Below are positions 32,281-42,160 of a stretch of DNA of 64,000 nt, piece after piece. Made by a program: the position numbers and the translations under genes. The notes under the pieces were generated by a model. The model was given only the letters and a program-made list of their open reading frames with translations, was not told where the DNA came from and did no database searches. Within the stretch, counting starts at the first letter, position 1, and every line of letters starts with the position of its first letter. Source of the stretch: Lunularia cruciata (Eukaryota; Streptophyta; Marchantiopsida; Lunulariales; Lunulariaceae); assembly GCA_948567375.1 (NCBI GenBank), contig OX419760.1, positions 43,648,001-43,712,000 of the forward strand, written 5' to 3'.

Positions 32281-35092
32281 CCCGATCCGATGTCTACCTC
32301 ATCATCGGCTTCCAAACCCGATGATCTTCTTACTATTTCACCTTCTTCGGGTATGACTGATTCTACTAATTTCTTACTAATTCTACAACTTTTTCACTAC
32401 AATCTACAATTGAGCTCACGGGTAATCTATCTACATTCTTATCTTCCAACCCACTCTTCTCTAATGTGTCAATCCTCAAGTCTGATGATACGTGTATTCC
32501 TACTTCTGCAACATCGGATTTCTTCTCCACTATCACACTATTCCAAATTTTCTCTAACTCCAAATTGACTAAATCTAGTCTAAGACTATCATTATTCTCT
32601 ACATCTAACATTTTCCTATCTACACGCTCTCTCAACCAAATCAGCAATGTGTTCATGTCCACATCCTTGGCTTTTTGCTTCCGAGTCTCCTGCACAAGTA
32701 ATTTCAACTCATGTAGGCAAGCTTCCTCCAATCTCCTTTCAGCCTCCGTGCTTAAGATCACTCTTAATTTCCCCGCAACTTCTCCTACTGATTCCGATTC
32801 ATATCCTCGAGAGCGTTCTACCTTCAACTCCTCACGATACATCTTCAACTTGTCTTCATATTCTGCAGCGAGCATCTTCTTCTCCTCTGCATACTGCATG
32901 CTTTGCTGTTCCATGCTCTTGACAAGTTCTCGCAATTGCTCTTCTTCTTCTTGCCTGGATGCCAACTCTCTCTGCCATGCTTGATCTTTTGTTGTGGCAC
33001 TCTTCTTTAAGCTGTCCAACTCCTGCTCCATTATGATGTTCATCACCTTCAAATGAACATTCTTGATGCGCACATCACTCACTTCCTCCTTCATTTTGCT
33101 CAGCCACATTGCCTGCTCCTTCAATTCTCCGGCTTGCCTCTGCAATTCCTACTCCTTCTCTGCGCAACTTCCTTGTAGCAGGATCAGCGTTTTCTTCCTC
33201 AAGCCTTCCTCCCTCTGAAGTTCTTCAATTTCTTCATTTCTTTGGACTTGTTGCTCTTGCAACCCCTTCACTTCACTCAACAAATGCTTCACCACTTGCA
33301 ACTCATTCATCCCCTTCCTGTGATCTTGGGGAATTCCTCTCCGATGTTCTTTCAACAGCTCCAGCAATGGTGTGACCACCTTCGTCAAATATGATATCCC
33401 ACTAAAGTTTTCTTCCTCTTCATTGCCATCTTCGTCTGGAGTCTTCTCCTCCGTCATCGGCTCCTTCATCCAAAGTTGCGATCTTTGTATCTTCATCGTG
33501 TTGGCACTTTCTTCGTCTTGGCCTCTTGAACTTGGCCCTGCGGGATTCTCTGCTTCCTCTTCTGCTCTTGACTTTTTTGCTATCATCGTTTGACAAGCCT
33601 CACTTATTGCTGCCGACTGCTGGACTTCTGGCTTTCCATCACTTTCACTCCTAGACTCCTCACTTTTCAAGGTGGGCTCCTCTTCTTTCGAGTCCTCTTC
33701 TTGCGACTCAGTCTCTTCCCCAGACTCCGATCCCAATGATGCCTCTCTTACGACATTTGTTGTCTTCAACATCAACCGCTGAGTCTTTCTTTGCATGGGA
33801 GACGACTTGGCTTCTTCGGGTTTGATGTGCTTCTTTGTCTTTGGACTGGTGATGTCTTCAATTTTCCATTGTCCCGTCCTCGCAAAGTACTCGTCATTTG
33901 CTCGAAGATACAGCATATACTGGCACTCCTCATTGTCTGCTTCCCGTCTCAAATCAGGGTGCATGTGAGACACCATACGATGATGCTCGTCTTTGGATAG
34001 TAAATTCAGCCCAAAGTAGAAGTGAGCTGCAAACGGTGCAAAATAATGTGGTGGCGAGCCCATTTGCCAATTCACCACCATCTGCCTTGTTCAGTGATGA
34101 AAGCACCTTGCCCAATTAACTAGAACTCCTACAAACATTTGATGGAAAAAGATGGCATGTTGCATGGTCACGTAGGTCGTTTGTTCTGGCTTGACCATAG
34201 CCATCATCGCCCCCACAATACTTCTTTGGATCGGGTCCCAATAGGACTCCACCTTGTAACCATTTGTGGTTCTCGGAGCAAAGAATGAATTTTGGATTTC
34301 CGTTGTCTCCTTTGTAGCATCACATTTCCGATAGAAGGTGATCCCTGTTGGATCTCCTACTTCTCTTCCCAATACCAACTTCCAATCCGACTCAGTCCAT
34401 CAAGCCGGATTGCCTCTCTTCCCTTCCACCTCGGGACCCTCATCACAATTACTAGCAGCAATCTTTGCTATTACTCTTGGGAAACTAAAATTCCAATTCC
34501 ATGCTTAAAATGTAATACGAAGTCTAATCAAGACTTTGATTCTGGCCACTTCATCTACCCTTTGAATTGTGAACCCTCTCACCGCCAGCGCGTTGGCCAC
34601 CTTCTTTGCCATGATTTGTTCTCTTGTTCTACGCTGTTGGAAAATAAGACCCTCTCTTGGACGAGACACTCTAACTCCCTCAAGGTTCTGGAAAATCTCA
34701 CTCTCGACGAACTTCCAGACACGCATTATTGCAAGACAACTACTCAAAGGAATTGGAAATTTACTCAGAGGATTCAACTTCCCCCTGCGCAGTCGCAATT
34801 TTATATTGCTCCGAAGTGCAGTCATTCTTCAATCGATTTTGTCTATGAATTTCTCTCTTCTGTGTGCACTCCCGGTCACTATCAAGACATGCTTATTCTG
34901 CCCCCGCCGTTTCTTGAAATGTACTTTCTTGCCACGTACAGAGGTTGTTAAATGGTCTTTGTCATCCCTACGTCTTCCAACCCAAAGACAATGATCTTTG
35001 GACTTTTTCTGGCGTACTCCTCTTCCAAGTACCTCCATCATCGGATCCGATGTCAGCTTCTTTGGCTTTCTTCCGAAGTTACTTCCGTCCAT
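32281..35092 (-). pseudogene. U3-encoded coiled-coil protein, 3' LTR copy (longest version)
   Basis: Reading frame of roughly 930 codons starting 87 bp inside U3 at 35092 (MDGSNFGRKPKK). Order: basic N-terminal segment; VESEIFQNLEGVRVSRP; AWNWNFSFP; EGPEVEGKRGNPA; PTGITFYRKCDATKE; FHHRTRQM; a 310-residue open piece (34081-33149) with NLLSKDEHHRMVSHMHPDL, an acidic serine-rich region and VTPLLELLKEHRRG; then a 259-residue coiled coil (33145-32366). Breaks are few: stops after KRGNPA and after CAEKE, where the 5' LTR copy has Lys, and one shift near the end. It would be translated from the 3' part of the genomic RNA, downstream of pol. No family recognised. Confidence 0.8.
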
Positions 35093-35126
35093 TCTTTGTC
35101 CGTAATTTGACTTTTCCGTGCTTACT

Positions 35127-36491
35127 TCATCTCTTAAACACTACTAACCATAGAAAAACAAAAAAATGTGGGTACCACATACCCCTTCCCTCAAATGTGA
35201 GCGTCCCATGAACACCAACAATTGGGTTTTTATACAAAGTCGGGTTTGAGGTCCAATATTTTCTAACCCTCCAACCATTGACACGAGTTGCAAAAGGGTT
35301 GCCATCCAGGTCTGCAAGTTGAATGGAACCATTATCATAGATGTGCATCACACGATACGGTCCCATCCACCTCAGATGTAATTTTCCTAGAAAAAATAGG
35401 CGCCAATTATCATATAATAATACCAAATCTCCTTCTTGAACATTCACAAGTTTGAGTCTTTTATTGTGCCAAACCTTCTGTTGTTCTTGAATTTCCTTTG
35501 TAGTTTGCATTGCATCGTCCTGTTTCTCTTCCAACCACATCAATTGTTGGATCCGAAGATCTTGACTTTCTTCCTTCGACAAACGTTCTTCACAAAGTAT
35601 TCTATATGTCGGTACTTCAAACTCAACTGGTAATATGGGATGCAATCCGTATGTTAGGAAATAAGGAGTTTGCTTGGTAGTAATCTTTTCAGTTGTTGGA
35701 TATGCCTACAAATGCTTTGTATCCCAATCATAGGCATAGTTGACTGTCACCCTATTCAAAATTTTACACAGCAATCCATTGGCTTTCTCCATGAGTCCAT
35801 TCGCTTTTGGGTTGTAAGGCGTGGTCTTTCGATGCTTAATTTGGAAGTATTTGGTTAACGCCTCTACCATTGAGTTAAAAAAATAAGTTCCCTGATCATT
35901 GACCAATTCTAGAGGACACCCATAATGGGAAATGATGTTTCGGAAGAAAAATTCTGCTATTGTCTCTGCATCATCTCTTCGTGTTGCCTCTGCTTCCACC
36001 ATCTTGGTGACATAATCGGTACATACTAGGATGTACCTCTTCCTTGTGACACGGGTTACTGATTGAATAGGTCCCACAAAATCAATACCCCATTTCTCAA
36101 ATGGGGCCAGAGGCAAAATTGGTTTCAAAGGCCACTGGGAAGTTGCCGTCGGTTTCCTTGTTCTTTGACAGGCATCACAACTTCAAATATGGGCATGAGT
36201 ATCTTTATACATTGTAGGCCACCAATACCCTGCCAAAAGAATTTTCTTTACCATATTTTTTAGGGCATTGTGTCCCCCCGATGCTGCTGAGTGCAAGGAT
36301 TTGATGACTCCTCCTACTTCGTATGCTTCCAAGCATTTCCGAAGTACTTCATCTTTGCCTATTTTAAACAAAACGTTGTGTTTCAATTGGTACAGTCCTA
36401 TTTTCTGAAGAAAGACTGCTCTTTGTTCCGTGTCCAGCCCCTCCGGACAATGGCACGTATGCAAATAATGATATTCTGATGCATACCGCAT
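35127..36491 (-). pseudogene. pol: Integrase of element C
   Basis: Three open pieces. 36491-36183: zinc-binding region SLHSAASGGHNALKNM, with SCDACQRT after a stop. 36128-35706: catalytic core with GIDFVGPIQS, LVNDQGTYFFNS and NGLMEKANGLL, so the D-D-E residues are present. 35645-35127: C-terminal domain with GDLVLLYDNWRLFFLGKLH and LRWMGPYRVMHIYDNG. Only two stops or shifts separate them, a good state of preservation. The tail runs through the polypurine tract into the LTR. No chromodomain. Confidence 0.92.
35180..35195 (-). other. Polypurine tract of element C
   Basis: Minus strand GAGGGAAGGGGTA immediately before TGTGGTACC. It fixes the U3 start and places the U3 ORF downstream of it. Confidence 0.85.
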
Positions 36492-36656
36492 ACTTCAAAC
36501 AGCCATTAAATGATATAGCTCTTCATTAGGAAACCAATCATCGATTTCCAAATCTTGGTCTTGAGTTTCTAACCTGGATAAGAAGTCCACATTTGAATGT
36601 GAAGCTCCCTTCCTTACTTGTACAATGTATGTGAATTCTTGTAACAACAAGATCCA

Positions 36657-37905
36657 TCATGCAATTTTCTCGGACAAATCTGTCTTCTTGACCAAGTGTT
36701 GCAGTGCATAGTGGTCCACGTAGAAGACAAATTCGTATCCTAACAGGTAGTGGCAAAATTTCTTGCAGGCATACACCATCCCGAGTGCTTCCCTTTCAGT
36801 CATGGAATAATTCTTTTCGAAAACTAAAAGTTTTTGACTAGCATAATACACCGGGTAGTCCTTTTTCTTCTTGTCCTTCTGACTTAAGACAACTCCGATA
36901 GCCATGGACAAAGTGTCCACATATACATGAAAAGGGACATCCCAATTTGGGGCCCTCATGACTGGTGCTTCAACCGGTTTCTTCTTCAATACCTGGAAAA
37001 CATCTTCTTGAGTTGCTTCCCACAGATAATCTTTGAATTTCTTCAGAAGCTTGGTAAGGGGTGCAGCAAGCACCACATAATTTGACACAAAGCGTCTGTA
37101 GTATCCAACATGTCCTAAGAAGGCTCTCAGCTCTTGGAGGTTCTTTGAGGATTCCAAAGCTGCAATTACTTTAACGTTCTCAACATCCACTTCAATACCT
37201 CGGCTTGACACCCGATGCCCCAGCAGAATTCCTTCCTTCATTGCAAAGAAGCATTTCTTCGGGTGTAATGACAAGCCAGCAAAACGACATGTTTTGAAAG
37301 TTTGGCAAAGGTAATCTATATGTACATCTCTTTGCCCAAACACACAAAAATCATCAATGAAGACCTCCACAAATTTACATAGGAAATCTTTGAATATTGA
37401 GTTCATCATCCATTGGAAAAGTAGCAGGAGCATTACACAACCTAAAGGGCATTTGATTGTAAGCAAAAGTGCTCCAATCACTCGTGAATGTGGTTTTTTC
37501 CTTGTCTTCTTCTCGAATGGATACTTGATTGTACCCTAAAAATCCATTGAGAAAACTATAGCATGGATGACCAGCTACTTGGTCCAGAATGGTATTTGTA
37601 AATGGTAAAGGATGATGGTCCTTTTTGATGACTGCATTTAATTTGCAAAAATCTTGGCACACTCAAATTTTCCCGGTCTTCTTCTTTGGAACGATGACAA
37701 TGGGTGAAACCCACTCACTGCTTAGAATAGGGAAAATTATTCCGGCCCTTAAGTACTTATCAATTTCTTCTTTTATCAGGAGGGAGTACTTTGGGTTTAG
37801 GCGGTATTGTCTTTGCCGAACGGGAACTGCACCTTCAACCAGATCAATCCGGTGCTCACCAAATTCCCCGACAGTGGCGCCAAAAATCATGTGACAACCC
37901 GGCAT
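36657..37905 (-). pseudogene. pol: Reverse transcriptase and RNase H of element C
   Basis: Fingers: EHRIDLVEGAVPVRQRQYRL and SEWVSPIVIVPKKKTGKI (37905-37663). Palm: KLNAVIKKDHHPLPF and [13 protein letters not shown] (37662-37375). Active site VEVFIDDFCVFGQ is intact, followed by FLGHVGYYRRFVSNYV and the RNase H part YVDTLSMAIGVVLSQ and MTEREALGMVYACKKF (37481-36657). The overlap of the last two frames marks a shift near 37400-37480, where [12 protein letters not shown] should continue. The upstream edge coincides with an LTR/primer-site-like segment (37867-37905). Confidence 0.92.
37867..37905 (-). other. LTR-end/primer-site-like segment inside pol
   Basis: This 39-bp stretch nearly repeats 41337-41375, the LTR-primer-site junction: both contain GCGCCAAAAATCATGTGACA preceded by CCCCGACA and followed by ACC(C/T)GGCA, with about four differences. 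Here it lies between protease and RT, at a point where the reading frame changes. It is probably a product of template switching or gene conversion, or possibly a shared ancestral sequence. Confidence 0.7.
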
Positions 37906-38534
37906 TTGGTCCCGGCAATAGACCAGGCAATAGCATCCTGGAACTCTATAAACAGGGCAGTGTATCCTACCAACTCCTTGGCGGTGACTGTCTTTGAAAT
38001 CTTTAAAATCTTTTCTTCAGTCAAGACCACATCTTGACAGTCATCGGGGTTAATGACACCTTCTATGTGACTTACTTGACTCAATCCAAGACGTATTGCC
38101 GTCAAACCCTCTTCCTCCAAGTCTTGTTCACCCGAGGCGATGTTGTATGGGTCTTCGTCATCGACCTCTACCTTGTAGCATTCCAAATAATTTACATGGA
38201 CATCGGCTTCAGAGTCCTCGGAAGACAGAGACGATGAATCTTTGGATTCATCCTCATCTTCTGACGAAGTAGTTTCCCCAAGATGAAGAACCTATGTCCA
38301 ACTTACCGTCACTAGCTTTTTTTCTTTAGACAAAATGTCTTTAACTTGTAATTTTTGCTGGTGCCAATCCACCATAACCTGGGCATTGTACAACCAGGGT
38401 CTCTTGATCAAGAGAGGGTAGCCAGTTTTGGTTACTGGTCGTAACACAATGTAGTTTAATTTGAAAGGCACCCCTCCTATAATCATGGTGATATTCGACA
38501 GCATGCCTAAGGGCCGTCTCCGGGTTTGATCCAC
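37906..38534 (-). pseudogene. pol: Protease-RT linker of element C
   Basis: The frame 38534-38292 (LNYIVLRPVTKTGYPLLIKRP, WLYNAQVMVDWHQQKLQVKD) is the protease C-terminal part typical of Athila/Tat elements. 38280-37887 is an acidic linker with SSEDSEADVHVNYLECYKVE, ending at FQDAIAWSIAG, the usual AWS motif before RT. Confidence 0.8.
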
Positions 38535-39475
38535 AAATTTAAGTATCCGGGTGTTGGTTCAAATGTTGTGTACCCCAGTCGATGTGTTGTGTCTTTTGTC
38601 ATGACATTTACACCCGACCCCGAATCAATGGGTATGGATGTAATCATACAGCCTGCTATCTCTGCATCCACCTTAGGAGATCCCAAATCTCCTTGTTCAA
38701 TACGATAAATTGCGTGCAAGTCTTTCTTCGTCATCGCCCTTACTTTCTTGAGAGCTAAACTTAGCTGCTTTTTATAAAGCTTATTGTCCTCCCATAATTG
38801 TTTAAACGTGATATTCGCGCTTGTAGATGCCATATTTGGCACAATATTGTAATGTGGAACTCCCCCCAATTTCACTTGCTTCGTCTTTGGCTTTAGTTCT
38901 GAATTGTTTGCCTGTTCAAAGCAAACTTCAGGATGCTTGAGGATGGTAACCGGAGTGCGTAGGTGCTTGACCCAATGATCATCGGGTTGACCAACTTTGG
39001 CTTGGATCAGGTCTTTTACTTCAGACCTGATATCTGCCGGAAATACGGGGGTTTGCGTCTTTGCATTTGCCTCCACACTCATCTCCCGCGTGCATAGTAC
39101 TGCTTCCTTAATTTCTTTCTGCAAAGCTTTTGCTTCAGCTTTTGCTATGACCTTTTCCTCCTTTGTGGAAAGGATAGCTTTTGGTTGCAATCTCTTCATT
39201 TTCCGAGAGGAAGACGACGCCATACTTGTTTCTTCGGAAACTCGATTCTTTCTCTCCGCGCGAGTTTCTACCTTCAAAATTTTGAGGTCCAGCCACTCCC
39301 CTTCTGAAGCTGGACTTCCTTCTTGAGGCCTCTCTTCCTCAAGTGTAATACAATTGACGTTAGTGTCCCCCTTTGCCTGGAGCGCAACACGCTCAGCAGG
39401 AGTCTGAACATACTTGACAGGGGGCTTCAGATTGGGTGGTTGCGGGCACTGGTTTCTTGTGTGCCCCGATCCTTT
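38535..39475 (-). pseudogene. pol: Gag-protease region of element C, protease active site
   Basis: A 256-residue open frame (39277-38507). The N-terminal half is charged (KAILSTKEEKVIAKAEAKAL). The aspartic protease active site reads SIPIDSGSGVNVMTKDTTHR, with D-S-G intact. Upstream at about 39470 is a third CCHC knuckle whose second Cys codon is TGA (CGN*KGSGHTRNQC). Confidence 0.88.
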
Positions 39476-41299
39476 TCAATTCCCACAAAGGGGTACGTAC
39501 CCAATTTGTTGTCTTGGATCCGGACAATTTGGAGACCAATGTCCTATTGAGCCACAATTGTAACAAGCACCCGGTGCAACATTTTGAGGTCTATTTTGAC
39601 CACCCATTGGGGGTCTTCGTGGAGGAACAATAGGTTTGTACTCCCATGGTTCAAACCTGGGACCTTGATATGATGGGCTTGATGGAGGCTCTGTGTCTTG
39701 GGTTTGGTATACCGTCTCTTCGCCTTGATCCCATCCAGGAACCCAATCTATTTGTTGCACTAGAAATGCCATGCAAGTTAAACACTCCGTATTAGTGTGG
39801 CTGGATTTACCACACGTAGTGCACCATACATTTGGTCGTCCAAATGACGGGGGTTTTCTTTGGTCTTTCACCCCAATCATCTGGATCTTAAAATCTGTGA
39901 ACTCTTTAATAAGAGTTTCCAACTTTTGATCTGCCTTAGATACATTCTTTATTGGCGGTGTTACGGGCTTCTTTCCTCCGCATCTTTGTATTTTTTTTGG
40001 CTTGGGTTCTTTGTTGGATTCCAAAGAAGAACTAGAAGAAGTGGAGGATTCCTCCAAAGAAGGAGAATTACTTCGTGAAGCTCTTTGTCTTGGCTTTTTT
40101 CCTTTCTTCTCATGATTTCTTTGGTTACTGGATGAGTTAGAATGAGCCGCCTCATATCGGGCAACATGTTTGAGGACTTTGTCCAAAGAATTTACATTTC
40201 TCTCCTTGGCAAAGATTCAAATCTCCGGTGAAAGCCCGCCAAGAAACCAAGTAATGGCTTGGGCATCGGAATAACCCACCACCCCGGATTGCTTCGGGAC
40301 TCGGTTCAATAAGGCCATGAACCGCTCAAAGTAATCTCTCAATTTTTCCTTCTTTCCTTGATCCAAATCATTAAGTGCCGTGAAGACACTTGTATCATAA
40401 TCCACTTCCCGAAATCGTCCCAGGAAGCCATTCCGTAAGTCTGCCCAGTCTGCTGGTGTAAATCCTTTCTACGTTACATGAGTATACCAGCTCCGAGCCT
40501 TCTTTTGGAGCAGACTTGGAAAAATCCGCAGTCAATCTGCGGAGTCATGTTCCTTGTTGGCAAAGGAAATGACTTTGAATTCCTCAATGAATTCGTCAGG
40601 ATCTTCGTCTTGCTTGGTACCTTTATACTTCTGATAAGCATGTCAAGTTATGGGTAACGAACACATTGTTCGGTGCGGCAGATTTGGGTGTGGTAAGTTT
40701 GAACTTACGGGAACCGCAGAGCTACTTGGTATGGATGCCGTGTTGTCTACCCACGGGTTCCAATTTTTCAAGTTCAAATTGGGGTCTTCTTCGACAATTT
40801 CTTCTTCTCTGGTTGTGTTGACTTCAACCCGATCAGAAGTAAGAGGTTCCACAACTTCAATCTTTTCTTCAAACCTTCTTCAGGATAAACGGGGAATTGT
40901 TTGTACCAGATGCTGACACTCTTCTTCCGTAAGTTTTTGGGCTGTCTTTTCTCGAATGAACTTCTTAATGAAATTGACTTCCTTTACAGCTTTAGGGGAA
41001 GTCGGTGTACTAGGTCGTAGCGCATATGTCTGCCCACTTGAGTCTTTCTTTTTCTTGGAAGATGGGGATGAAAAGTAGCCTTGCCAACCTCCTTCACGTC
41101 TCTTTTGGTCAAGTTCGCGTAGGGCTGCTTGCACTTTGTGAAGAAGTTGAAAGTCCAACTCTTCTCGTTTGATTTTGTCTGAAGTGTATGGGGCTTTCAA
41201 ACGTTCATCTTCTTCACGCTGCACTGCTCGTCTTTGAGCTCTCTCTTTCAGTTGTTCTCTCGATGCAAACATCCATATTGCATGGACACCCAATTTCAA
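39476..41299 (-). pseudogene. gag: Gag of element C
   Basis: The start is 41299 (MKLGVHAIWMF), 37 bases after the primer site, and the preceding frame is open too. Pieces: 41299-40880, charged N-terminal region (QRRAVQREEDERL); 40852-40643; capsid text around 40640-40200 (DYFERFMALLNRVPKQSGV, WFLGGLSPEI); and 40186-39476 with a Ser/Lys-rich region and two intact knuckles, CTTCGKSSHTNTEC and CYNCGSIGHWSPNC. With the broken third knuckle this makes three, more than family A. About five lesions. Confidence 0.88.
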
Positions 41300-41335
41300 A
41301 TTTGGCTTTGTATTCTTCCACTTCCAAGATTTTTA

Positions 41336-41353
41336 TCCCCGACAACAGCGCCA
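41336..41353 (-). other. Primer binding site of element C (tRNA-Asp)
   Basis: Minus strand TGGCGCTGTTGTCGGGGA, eight bases (including TGATTTT) from the LTR end. It differs at two positions from the tRNA-Asp site (TGGCGCCGTTGCCGGGGA) used by Athila-type elements. Confidence 0.85.
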
Positions 41354-42033
41354 AAAATCATGTGACAACCTGGCAAATATCACTTTTGTGGTAATCGGGT
41401 CAGTAAAGTTTGTTCCCGTAGAGATACTATCCAGAATTGGTCAAATACGAAGTCAAAAGTCACAATCGCAGTTCTTCTTGATGGCTTCTTTAATCTCTCA
41501 GGTAGAAACTACACCTAGAAGAGAGTAACAAGCTCACAATCTTGACAACTTGTCATGAGTACACACACATATAATCACAACATAGCAAATTCTGTCCAAA
41601 CAACTCTTGATTGTGATCATTCAGATTCTCCCGAAGATGGCACTTCACTGTGAAGACCAATTTTGACTCGGAATTGTGTTCCCTCCCTCCACTGAAGGCT
41701 CAACTTCCTCAATCAAAGTTGCTTCACATCAACTTTGTGCTGCACTCACGAATGTAGAATACTAACAACACTACAATTCCTCTCAGACCTGTCAAGGCAT
41801 TTCTCCGATGCACTTCACTCAGGATCAAACACACAGAGTGAAGATCAAGGCTGCAGATTCCAACATCCATAGACACATTGACTTGCTCTTTGGAATTCTC
41901 CACACACTCACAAACACAAACACAAAATTGACAATTGGAATTAAGCTTAAGCGACGAGTACTGAGGACAACACTTCGCTTTATCTATCTTCAGAAATTTG
42001 AATACTGAATAACATTGTACTGCAAATGCTTCA

Positions 42034-42041
42034 CTTAAATA
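42034..42041 (-). promoter_or_regulatory. TATA-like box in C 5' LTR
   Basis: TATTTAAG on the minus strand; the likely promoter of the element RNA. R-U5 would extend from about 42000 to 41361. Confidence 0.5.
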
Positions 42042-42160
42042 CTGAAGCAAATGGCAGACTCGCCTACCCAGCACCGCTTCCTAACATCTCTTCCTACCTG
42101 CAGATCCTAAGTGACAATCTATCTCTTCATATGTGCCTTTTCTTTTCTCAAAATTGACTT

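Larger units (their letters stand above)
31478..35179 (-). repeat. 3' LTR of element C, 3.7 kb
   Basis: Minus strand starts TGTGGTACC (35179) and ends GGGTTGTCACA (31478). A TATA-like box at 32150-32157 splits it into about 3.0 kb of U3 and about 0.65 kb of R-U5. It is about 557 bp longer than the 5' LTR, mainly because of one deletion in the latter. Confidence 0.94.

Noticed and set aside
32466-32984. Long plus-strand frames opposite the U3 ORF (also 15256-16065, 42111-42869, 42948-43478)
   Set aside because: Ser/Leu/Cys-rich mirror frames of a Glu/Lys-rich coiled-coil gene on the other strand. The minus strand explains conservation and direction better.
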